The notes beneath the pieces are model-generated. The model was not told the origin of the DNA. It did no database searches and was given only the letters and a program-made list of their open reading frames with translations. A DNA stretch of 64,000 bases from Dreissena polymorpha (Eukaryota; Mollusca; Bivalvia; Myida; Dreissenidae): NCBI RefSeq assembly GCF_020536995.1, contig NC_068357.1, positions 55,545,640 through 55,609,639 on the forward strand, given 5' to 3'. The position numbers and the translations under genes are program-made. Below, piece by piece: positions 51,040 to 61,600 of this stretch. Within the stretch, counting starts at the first letter, position 1. Each line of letters opens with the position of its first letter.

Positions 51040-51620
51040 GAGAACTTGTCAGTCTTAGTAATTAAGTGAATGTGGAATAGTTGAGTAGTTGTCAGTCTTA
51101 GTCATGCAGTACATGTGGAATAGGTGAGTTATTGTCAGTCTGTTTCATGTAGTACATGTGATATTATCTTAGTCGTGCAGTAGTGAATGTGTGATTGGGT
51201 GAGTTATTGTAAGACTTAATCATGTAGTGAATGTGGAATGAGTGAGTAATTGTTAGTCTTAGTCGTGCAGTGCCTGTGGAATGAGTGAGTAATTGTCAGT
51301 CTTAGTCGTGCAGTGCATGTGGAATGAGTGAGCAATTGTCAGTCTTAGTCGTGCAGTGCATGTAGAGTAAGTGAGTAATTGTCAGTCTTAGTCGTGCAGT
51401 GAATGTGAAATGGGTATGTAATTGTCAGTCTTATTGATGCAGCTCAAGTGGAATGGCTGAGTTATAATCATTCTTACTCATGTAGTACATGTGGAATGGG
51501 TGAGTTATTGTCAGTCTTTGTCATGTAGTGCATGTGCAGTGGGTGAGTAAGTTTAAGTCTTATTCATTATGTGCATGTGGACAGGGTGAGTAATTCTCAG
51601 TCTTAGTCATGTAGTACACG
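51040..51620. repeat. 43-bp tandem array B, left edge of duplicon 3
   Basis: About 13 copies of the unit found at 38410-41640. Some neighbours are almost identical (GTCAGTCTTAGTCGTGCAGT several times), which suggests recent local amplification. Confidence 0.85.
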
Positions 51621-52861
51621 TGGACAGATTTAGTTTTGAAAGCCTTGACCTCGTAGTACACATTTATGAGATTAGCAGCGTAAAGTTATCAAAAGACCAT
51701 CATAGAATTTCAGACTGGTTGTTCAAATGTAAAGGTTACAGATGTCTTATGTAAAACTTGTTTTAGCACACTGACTAAACTGCACTTAAAAATGTACGTC
51801 ACGTTTCACAGACTGACTGACCAATGAGTGCATTCATTATGGTTGAAGAGCCAACCGCTTTTTAAGTGCATGGTCGACTCAAGTGGGATATCACTATTTA
51901 CCACCATTCGACAATGTCTCGCGCGCAACATTTATTGATGTTAATCTGATGCATCCATTTGATGCGAACGTCTCACATAAAATAAGTAACATGTTTGAAT
52001 GTTTAAACGTAATAGAAGAGAATGGTCGTAAATCTGCTAAATAGCACCAATGAGAACCTCTATTATAAAACCAAAACTGTTAATTAAACTCTTGTTACCG
52101 TTATTATCATCCGCTAACCGAAACTACCACGTGTAACCGAATCACATCAAACAAAAATATCATGTCAAATGAACTTGACTAGTTATATAATTTATCAAAG
52201 GTCTAATGAGTGCGGTTCGTGCTACAATAATAAATATATTTGTAAGAAACATGTATCAGATAGATAAAATACAAATTAAAGAAGTTGTAATATGATCACT
52301 GTGGCTTGAGTTAAAGAACAAACGCTGTTTGTGTTTGTATCGGAACCTTTCTACTTTCGAATTACTGACTTAACATCAAGTAATATTTTTTTCGATATGC
52401 TGGTTTTGGAAAGTATATTTTCAAATGGCCTTGTTTCCGTAAACAGTCTATAGTTAAGTAAGTCATAAATTTAGACCTCATACGGCTCATTGCATGAAAT
52501 ATCGGAATGACTGAGGCGCGAACGCCGCATTGAAAACCATGGGATGTCGTCGCAGGAATGTTTGAGCCTACATGCTTAACGCGACAGGAAACGTGTCATG
52601 TTATGTATAGCTTTATTGTGTTTATTGTGTACAAATTACAAAAGGAGTAAAGACATGTGAAAAATTTATTTATTCCCATCATTAAAAATAATTTCAAAAT
52701 ATCAGACGTATTTCTCCGTTACTTGAAAATTGCGAGTCAAATTATTTAACCAATGTTTTTATGTGAACTATATTCAGAAAATAAGAACTAGTACACGTAG
52801 TCATGAAAATTTATTTGAAATATAGAAATAGGCCAGAGTCTCAAACAGCTTTGAAACCCTT

Positions 52862-53812
52862 TCAGTTCCTGTCCCTCGTACAGTACCCCCAGCTGCTGCA
52901 GCTCTGTCCCTGTGAACAGCGGGGCGTGCATATCGTACCCACGTTTGTACCTCTGCAGAATAATTATAGGTTATTAGACGTTTTACTGTACAATACGGAG
53001 ATATATTTGGACGAGCATACAGTTTGACGTCATATTGGACGAGCCGTTAGGCGAGTCCAATATGACTTCAAACTGTGTGCGAGTCCAAATATATCCCGTA
53101 TTGTACAGATTAAACGTCTTATAAGCTTTTTATTTAAGACAAGCGCCCATGTGAGTCGATTATAGTAATCACGTGGAACATATGAAGAATGCCGATTGGA
53201 TGATATTTATTGCATATAGAGTAATAATTATTATGACCGTTCAATATATTCCGGTATTGGATCCAAAAAGTCTGAATTTTTTCCATATTGGACAGTTGAG
53301 TACAAGTGCACCAAGCAATTGTTTTATAACGATAAAAGCCGTTACCGAGAAAAAGTATCCGAATGTACTATAATCGACATGGGCGCTTGTCTTGAAAATA
53401 GCATAGATGCAATTAAAGCATTTTAAAATCAAAATTAAAATGACACAAAGAGCTGAAGAAAAGGATATAGAATAAAAAGCTTATTAGACGTTTAATCTGT
53501 ACAATACGGGATATATTTGGACTCGCACACAGTTTGAAGTCATATTGGACTCGCCTAACGGCTCGTCCAATATGACGTCAAACTGTATGCTCGTCCAAAT
53601 ATATCTCCGTATTGTACAGTAAAACGTCTAATAACCTATAATTATAATAATAATAATAATAATAATAATAATTATAATAATAATCATCATCATCATCAGC
53701 AGCAGCAGCAACAGCAGCAGCAGCATCAACAACATCATCATCATCATCATCATCATCATCATTATCATCATCATCATTATCATCATCATCATTATCATCA
53801 TCATCATCATCA

Positions 53813-53883
<71 letters not shown>

Positions 53884-53898
53884 GAGCATAATCACCAT

Positions 53899-53929
<31 letters not shown>

Positions 53930-53931
53930 AG

Positions 53932-54022
<91 letters not shown>

Positions 54023-56578
54023 GTCATCATCATCATCATCATCATAATCATAATCATAATGCATGAGCAAAATTATATTTTGACATTTTATCTTTAAATA
54101 ATACAACCACTGTGGACCTATGTATAGAGTTATTTTATTAATTTTAACATTCCGCTGCCTTTTTGTCTATTGATTTAGTTGTTTCCTATACCACTCTGTC
54201 TCCAGATTGTTTATCACTTGATCAAGTCAGCCGATGTCCAATATATGTAGAGCAAGACATCCTAAGGCCAAAGTGCCAGGAAGTTTTATGAAATTGTATC
54301 ATCAACTTGACCTTTGATGTTGTCACCTGTGTGCAGCACGTTACCTTTAATGCTAATGTCACGTTTGCGCAAATCCGTATATCCCAGAAAAGACATGTTC
54401 CGGACAAAATCCTTAGGATTCGGTTTAATATTATTTACACTGAAGTGTGACTATGATCTTTGACCTTGTCACCTGATTTGCTTGCTGAAAAAATGTGTGA
54501 TCGATAAAAATACCTTCAACTATGACATTGGTCTTGTATATGCGCTTGACTTCCATAACGTCTTGCATTTCTGCAAGTTTTTTTTTTACACATTCCTCTT
54601 TGTTTTACACAGTAATTTTCAGGACACTGATGTCTTGTATGAGATTATGGATATTATATGTTAACATAAGCAAATGTGAGACACCCATTGACAACATGGC
54701 CACCAAATCCACATCCTATTCCGACACTATTGTTATCAAAATATAACACTAGTCGCCGCAAACATACCTCGTCGTATTCACGACAACCATTCTAACTATT
54801 ACCATTACCATGTAAATTTACACTTAATATCAATTAACATCATTGTGCGTAAAATGTTCATCATTTTCTTTTTGTCAACGTTACCCTGAATACTTACACT
54901 CTATTCTGTTTGCAAACATTACCTGTTAAATTAAAATCATATCCTATTAAACATTACACTTTACGTCATTTCCTGCTTGGAAACCGTTTTCATTTTCATT
55001 TTTATTTCAAACTGTTTGCCCACTTTACCCGTAATATTTACACCATCCATCCTGGCAGCTTCCGGTACAGCCGGAGCTGAATAAGCACACGGATTGCAGA
55101 CATCCCATGGGGCATGCTGTTATAAAAAAGTAACGCACTTATGTTACAGCCACTTTATAAAAAGCATAGAATAACTAATGCAATTATGTGTTTATTGGAG
55201 CCTCGCTCTGAGAAATGGGGGTTTACTGCATTTTCGTTAAGTGAAATCCCAGATAAGCCTGTGAGTGTATTTGAACAACGCTCTGGGAAAACGGGGTTTA
55301 GTGCATGTTCGTAAAGTGCCATCACATATAAGCCTGTACACTCCGCACAAATTAAACAGGGACGATATTTTTCGCTTTAATGCAATTTTTCGTGTTAAGT
55401 ACCTCGTAAGCGAAAATGCATACGGTACAGGCTAATATGGATCGACACTAAACGTACATGCATTAAGCCCCGCTATACCAGATCGCGCCGCATATATATA
55501 ATAACTATTATTTACATCGATTGTTAATGTATGTATTTTATTTGAGGACATTGAAGCTACGTCTAATTTTACTCACGGCCTTGAAAGAAGTCCATTAGGC
55601 TAACTTGGCTGCTCACTAGTCCGAACATGACACACACGTAGACAAACTACAGAAATAACAAACACAGCTCTGAATCAGTGGGCCAGTACACAATATATAC
55701 CAACGTGCGCACACAAATATTTTATCTAAACCTATTATTATCTTACTTTTGTAAGGAGAGTTTGGGGTGTCTTCATTTTGTAAAAGATGTGTGAATTAAT
55801 AAGGTTAACGTGGTCATCTAAGGAGAATAGTTGAGACAGGGACCTTTACTTTAAACTGCGCAAACATTCATTACAATCGCAATGTACGTGTTTCGTTTGT
55901 TAAATAGATACATTTTATCAAATATGGAAACCGTCCTTATACCATACAAGTGAGGGAACGTAAATGATACATATTGAAGTTAGTTCAATGTCCAGGGTTC
56001 ACACCCTGGACTTCTTGGAGCAAAGATGACGCTGGATAACTATACAACGACGGCAATAATATTTAAGCGGTAATTCAAAAGCCATCTCGGTTATACACGT
56101 TTTTCTTAATTAATCGACGAAGAGCGTTAAAAACGCTTTATTATTTTTACAATATTGATTGATAATTTACAATACGACAAGATCATATTGTAAACATTTT
56201 AGACAGGAGTGTTAGTTCTACATTCTACCTAGTTAATACATTACATAATTCTCTTAAGAAGCTGGGAAACATGTATTGGCAATTGTCATTTTTCCAAACT
56301 GTAAACAAGTCCTTTTTAATAATCGCACTCTTTTCATTCAGGTTATTTGATGTGGTGTGATAATAGTCATGGTAAAAACTTCATCAATCAAAGATAATTG
56401 CTATTCGGTACTCTGTGAAAGTATTGTTGTAGTACGTAGAAAAAAGGTATACAAGATTAAAATTACAAATCCACTATACTCAGCTAATGTTGCAATACTT
56501 AAACTAACAGACAAGAAAAATATTAGATTATACTATTTAATAAACAAATGTAAATAAAAAACAAACCATTGTCGTCAT
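52862..56578 (-). CDS. Secreted cysteine-rich peptide, gene 3 of 3
   Basis: Four exons on - join in phase: 56578-56567 (MTTM), 55646-55577, 55116-55029 and 52952-52862 (TGA at 52864). The product is 86 residues. Donors are GTTTGT, GTGAGT and GTAAAG; acceptors are CTGTAG, ATAACAG and CTGCAG. Exon 2 encodes FVYVCVMFGLVSSQ, the signal peptide, then VSLMDFFQG. The mature part reads CPMGCLQSVC, CTGSCQDGWCKYY and CSQGQSCSSWGYCTRDRN, with ten Cys spaced 3, 4, 5, 3, 4, 11, 3, 5 and 5, nearly as in gene 1. A young hairpin element ends 16 bp upstream of the last acceptor, and intron 3 also carries a 0.4-kb ATC/GAT microsatellite, making it the longest intron of the three genes (2.1 kb). The first donor is weaker than in gene 1. 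The function is unknown. Confidence 0.7.
52969..53636. mobile_element. Foldback element with 166-bp near-identical arms, in intron 3 of gene 3
   Basis: Arms 52969-53134 and 53471-53636, starting GGTTATTAGACGTTTTACTG, are inverted copies with one mismatch seen by eye. Each arm folds on itself (GGACGAGC...GCGAGTCC). An inner inverted pair, AAGACAAGCGCCCATG near 53136 and CATGGGCGCTTGTCTT near 53382, suggests a second element or a third stem. TATA (or TA) flanks both ends. No coding sequence. The near-identity of the arms implies recent origin or arm conversion. Confidence 0.85.
53641..54060. repeat. Expanded AAT and ATC (GAT) microsatellite in intron 3 of gene 3
   Basis: AAT units from 53642 to 53683, then CAT/ATC units to about 54050 with CAG-type interruptions near 53700 and 53918. 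About 135 triplets in all. It gives long open frames of Met, Asp, Ile or Ser on both strands which are not genes. Confidence 0.95.
55200..55495. mobile_element. Foldback MITE, GTCGTCCC family, with an extra left-end piece, in intron 2 of gene 3
   Basis: 55265-55492 matches the MITE in intron 2 of gene 2 over its whole length, including GCGAAAATGCATACGGTACA. A second left end (GCCTCGCTCTGAGAAATGGG to AGCCTGTGAG, 55200-55262) lies directly before it, so part was duplicated or a second copy landed here. Confidence 0.65.
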
Positions 56579-56653
56579 TTTGCCCGTATCCTTAAAGCTT
56601 CAAACAAAATCAAGATTATGTTTATAATAACTTAAAATGCTCTTGCCTTTCAG

Positions 56654-56680
56654 TTTTATAGTCGGCTGTAAACAAAAACC
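56654..56680 (-). promoter_or_regulatory. Core promoter of cysteine-rich gene 3: forkhead site, E-box-like, TATA
   Basis: On -, TGTTTAC (56674-56668), CAGCCG (56668-56663; the E-box is changed by one base) and TATAAAA (56660-56654), 82 bp before the ATG. Confidence 0.55.
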
Positions 56681-56879
56681 GGACAAGAACGCATAATTAG
56701 GAAGTTTCGTTTTTTTTCTCCTGTTTGCGATTATTGTTGTTTTGTATACATGAGCGCATTAACATCAATCATAATTACAGATAAAATGAACGAACTGCTT
56801 TCGGACGGGATTTGCAAGTGCGTAATTTATTGATATCAGGGAATACGTCATCTAGTGGAGTGCTTTAAAGGGACTGTCA

Positions 56880-57496
56880 ACCACGAATGACGAAAAAAGA
56901 AAAGTTCTAAAATACCGTATTTTTTACAATTATTAGTTTATATTGATTAAAGTATCACGACTGGTATAATACGTTACTTGAAAAAAGTTAATATTTTCAG
57001 CATATGATGTATAAATGATGTTCATGATTTTAGAGAGTATAGCATTGCACTCCAAAATTGTTTAGTATATTGTAACCTAAATCAAGACCGTAACGATAAA
57101 GCGTGCTTGATTGGTAATGGATTAAAAAGAAATGGCAATATTCAATCAATCGCTCGATACTTTTAAATTAAAATAAAATTACGAAACGTTGAAACGAAAT
57201 TAAAAGATCTTAAGATTCTCTGCTCTTCGAAGTTTTTATATAAAACCAATATGTACGTTTTCCATGCGAATTACGTGACGTTGTATTTGTCCATATATTT
57301 TTTTTTCGCGTTAGTTTTTTTCGGGACAAACGATCTACACAAAATACACAGGCACGATTTAATTAAAGCAACAACTTTTAACAATTGCGTTAACATAAAA
57401 ATTAGACAATCAAAAAAAAATTTACCACTAAAGACCTTAACAGTATACACAGTTTTGTGTAACACCTGTCTCCAATATTCAAATGTAAATATTACA
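56880..57496. other. Dispersed repeat and duplicon segment left of the LINE
   Basis: 57062-57496 is related throughout to 48883-49314 (AAATTACGAAACGTTGAAAC, GTTTTGTGTAACACCT in both). The part before it (AAAGGGACTGTCAACCACGA) is not in duplicon 2 and looks like a separate dispersed repeat. Confidence 0.5.
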
Positions 57497-58632
57497 CCTC
57501 GTGTAAGTGAGCGTAAACGCCATCGGTCTTTGTCGGGAACGTGCGATACTACGACGAAGAAAGCCAGACAAGAGGCATCTCCGGAACTCTCCAGTTTACG
57601 CCCAACTATAACTGCACGGCGTAGTTTGTACCAGCCTAAAGAACCGGAACCAGCGCCACGCAAATTTGTTGAACCTAACGTCGAAACACGTACATTGCAA
57701 AATATGTTTGACAAATTATCAGCAGATATGAATATGATGTTTATGTCTCTCAATGAACGGTTTGATACTTTGGAAGCGTCATTGGAGCAACGGATTGCAA
57801 ACAGAGTGTCACTGGCTGTTGACAAACGCATGAACAGCGAAATCAACCGGGTACGGAAGAAGATTGATTCCAAAATGGACTCCAAATTTGACTCTCTTCA
57901 GCAGTCGGTGAAAGCTGAGATAGCGGCTGACTTAGCTAGCCTTCGCAATGAGGTTAAAAGTTTCAAAGGAGCGTCTTCTTTACATCGATCAGATTCTAAC
58001 TCTCAGTCTCAGTCTCATGTTGACCGCTCAATGAACATTGTCATTAGGAACCTGCCCGAGAGTGCCAGTGAGAGTACACAGTCAAAGGTCAATGCCCTAT
58101 TGAAAGATGGCCTTAAGGTATCGCATGTCACTGTTGGCAAGGTTGAACGCAAACAATCCTACAACGAATCCAAGCCTGGAGTTATCATTGTGACACTTAA
58201 TTCTAAGGAGGATAAACAGGCAATAATGAAGGCAAACACAGTACTTAGGCAGAATAGTCAATACAAAAATGTTTTCATCCATCATGACCAATTGCCATCT
58301 GAAAGGTCCACCAATAAAAACTTCGCTACTATTCTCAATGCATTAAAAAGTAGTCAGGGAAATCTTTACATGAAAGGCTCTAGGGTCGTTTATAGTGATG
58401 TTGACATTGACAGTTCACGCAAATCTGACTTTCTTCTACAGAACGCCGCTGGGAATCGGATAGGTCTTACAACCGTGATTCACGCCGAGGGGCTAATGAG
58501 GTAGGAAATTCCCATCGTAGCGATTACGGCGATAGGCGTCAGTCCCGTGGCGAATGGGAACGGGTCGACAGGCGCGGTCCTAGAGGTTATCCCCAAAGGC
58601 CGTATTCCGGTGATAGGCACAATCGCCAATAG
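57251..58632 (+). pseudogene. LINE ORF1 protein, one frameshift near the end
   Basis: The open frame runs 57251-58504, but its first ~80 codons lie in sequence shared with duplicon 2, so the true start is uncertain. Residues ~150-250 are a long coiled coil (MFDKLSADMNMMFMSLNERF, then repeated K/D/S heptads). From about residue 260 an RRM-like domain begins NIVIRNLPE and continues PGVIIVTLNSKEDKQAIM and NVFIHHDQLPSER, the usual layout of L1-type ORF1 RNA-binding proteins. A frame change near 58455 leads into an Arg/Gly/Ser-rich tail (SDRSYNRDSRRGANE, GDRRQSRGEWERVDRRGPRG) that ends at TAG 58630. Such proteins bind LINE RNA in a particle; here the last part is out of frame. Confidence 0.6.
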
Positions 58633-61600
58633 GTCGAATGCGGGTTCTGGAATGTGCGTGGATGGAAGGCAGATATTAACTCTGACAATTATGTTTTTAG
58701 ATCTTCGTGTATTTTATCTACTAATATAGACATTTTAGGGGTTGATGAAACACATCTATTAAATGAGGACGTTTTATTTCTCGAGGGCTATACGTGGTTT
58801 GGACACAACCGAAGATATATCCACAAAAAGGCCAAAACCGGGTCCGGAGGAGTTGGTTTTTTTTATTAGAAATGACTTGCTTTTAGATTTTAATGTATCT
58901 ATTGTTGATAAGTCCACTGAGGGTATACTTCTACTAAAGCTTTCGCATAAATCCAGTAATTTTTCATTAATGCCATGTGTTTGTTATCTCCCTCCTGAGC
59001 ATTCATCTAGGTCATTTGATGTACACAATTTTTATGAAACGTTATTGTCATTAATTTACCAGTATAAAGGTGAGGGTCAAATTTACATCTGCGGAGACTT
59101 TAATAGTAGGTGTGGAGATGGTGACGATTTTATAGTAGTATAATTGAACGGGAAGTCATTGATTTTAATAGTAATGCATATGGAGAATTACTTTTAGATT
59201 TTTTGATTAATGTTAATATGTGTATGTTAAACGGCAGAAATAATGTATGTAATGATTATACATCCATTTCTACTAAAGGAAAATCAGTCGTAGATTATTG
59301 ACTTGTAAATCATTGTATGTTGGATAAATTTTTCAATTTTGAAGTTGTTAAAGTATCTACACTTGTTAACAACAGTGGAACTTTAGGTGAAACTGTACCT
59401 ACAGCTATGCCAGATCATTCATTATTGAAATGGAGTTTGATTATTCAATGTGATTTGATGACCATCACTGAGAGCGATGTACCTATGTCTCAGTATACTA
59501 AATTTGATGTTAAAAATGTTCCTGATAATTTTATGTTAAATCAGAACACTTTAAATGACGTAAACTTTGCTATATCTAAACTTGAAAGTAGTTTAAGAAA
59601 CCAAACTGATATAGATGATGTATATAGTGATTGGTGTAATATCGTTTCTAAATCTATGTATGAAAATTTACCTTTTAAAGTAGTTCAGTCTGGTACTCAT
59701 AATAAAAAACGACGTCCAGGCAAACCATGGTGGTCTGAACATTTGACTAAATTATGGAATCTTGTTTGTACTGCTGAAAAGTCTTGGTTGTCATGTATTA
59801 ATAGAAATCATAAAACGGCTTTAAAATCTGAATATGTAAATGTCCGAAAATGTTTTGATAGAGATGTGCAGAGAGCTAAACGATTTTACTGGTATTCAAT
59901 GCAGGATCAACTTTTGGGGGAGTGTAACGTCGATCCAACCAAATTTTGGAAGTCCATTGGGAAAATTGGAGTAAATTGCTGTAAAAATAATGTTATTCCG
60001 ATGGAGGTTATCCTGGAGGATGGCTCCATTTCTACGGAAGTTGATGTTGTGTTGGCAAGGTGGAAAAAAGACTTTGGCTCTCTGTTCCAATCTGTCTTAC
60101 ATACTGACAATAATCAATACAGTTTTGTTGATACGACGGAGTCCGAAAATATCTCTTTTAATGATCACATTTCTATCATGGAGGTTCATAAAGCATTGAT
60201 CAATGCCAAAAAGGGTAAATCATGTGGTATTGATAATATTCCTGTCGAAGTACTAACCAATGATTCAGCTTTGTCATTTTTACATGTGTTGTTCAATATT
60301 TGCTTCAATAATGGTATTGTTCCTACTTTATGGAGTAAATCTGTTATATGCCCTATACCTAAAGCATCTACTTTGGATAAACGGGATCCTTTGTCGTATA
60401 GAGGGATATCACTTGCACCTGCAATGTATAAACTTTATTGTTATATTTTGAATAATCGACTTAGTCTTTGGACAGAATCAAATGACAAGTTGTCTGATGA
60501 ACAAAATGGTTTTCGAAAAGGTCGTAGTACAACAGATCATATTCTGTCACTTAATACTATTATTGATACAAGAAAGAAAAATAGATTGTCAACATACTGT
60601 GCATTTATCGATTTTAAGAAAGCATACGATTCTATTAATAGACATTTACTTTGGAAAAGATTGTATGATGTTGGTGTGTGTGGCAAGATGTTATCTGCTG
60701 TTAAATCTTTATACTCATCTGTTATGTCATGTGTTAGAGTTAATTCTTTTAAAACAGAGTGGTTTGACGTCAAGTGTGGTTTACGTCAAGGGTGTATATT
60801 ATCTCCACTGCTTTTTAATTTGTTCATCAATGATTTAACTATATACCTTAAATCCTTTGGCTTAGGTATTAATATTGATAACGAAAAGCTATGTATCTTG
60901 TTATACGCTGATGACATTGTAATTTTAGCCGACAATGCTGATGAGCTACAAATATTGTTAAATGCTTTAAATGATTGGTGTTCTCTGAATGATATGACTG
61001 TTAATCCGTCCAAGAGTAATATTATTCACTTTCGCCCAAATGCTTTTCAACGTACGAATATAGTTTTTAAATGTTGGGAAAATGTATTACAACTAGTAGA
61101 TAGATATACTTACTTAGGTGTTATTTTACATGAACATCTTGATTATGATATTACGGTTAAAGCTATTGCTCAGAGTGCTAGTCGTGCTTTGGGTCTCTTA
61201 ATCGCAAAATGTAAAAGCTTGGGTGGCGTTCCATATAATGTTTTTTCCAAATTATACGATTCTGTCGTTTGGCCTGTAATTAACTATAGCGCTCCTTTAT
61301 GGGGCGCTCGGACTTTAATGCGGTGCATAACAGGGCGCAACGCTTTTTTCTAGGAGTCGGAAAATATACACCAAATGATGGCATATCGGGTGACATGGGT
61401 TGGATTCCACCACAAGTACGGCAGTGGAAATCTATCACGCTTTATTGGTCACGTTTATCATATATGGACGCAACGAGGGTAAATAAGCGAATAGCACTCT
61501 GGGTAGCATCTAAGTCTAATCGTTTATGTAAAAATTGGGTATTTGCTATAAAACAGTTTCTAGATGTTAATAACTTGAATATGTATAGCAGTATTTTGCA

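Noticed and set aside
53578-54106. Open frames of up to 159 codons made of Met, Asp, Ile or Ser
   Set aside because: They are readings of the ATC/AAT microsatellite in intron 3 of cysteine-rich gene 3; they have no complex sequence.
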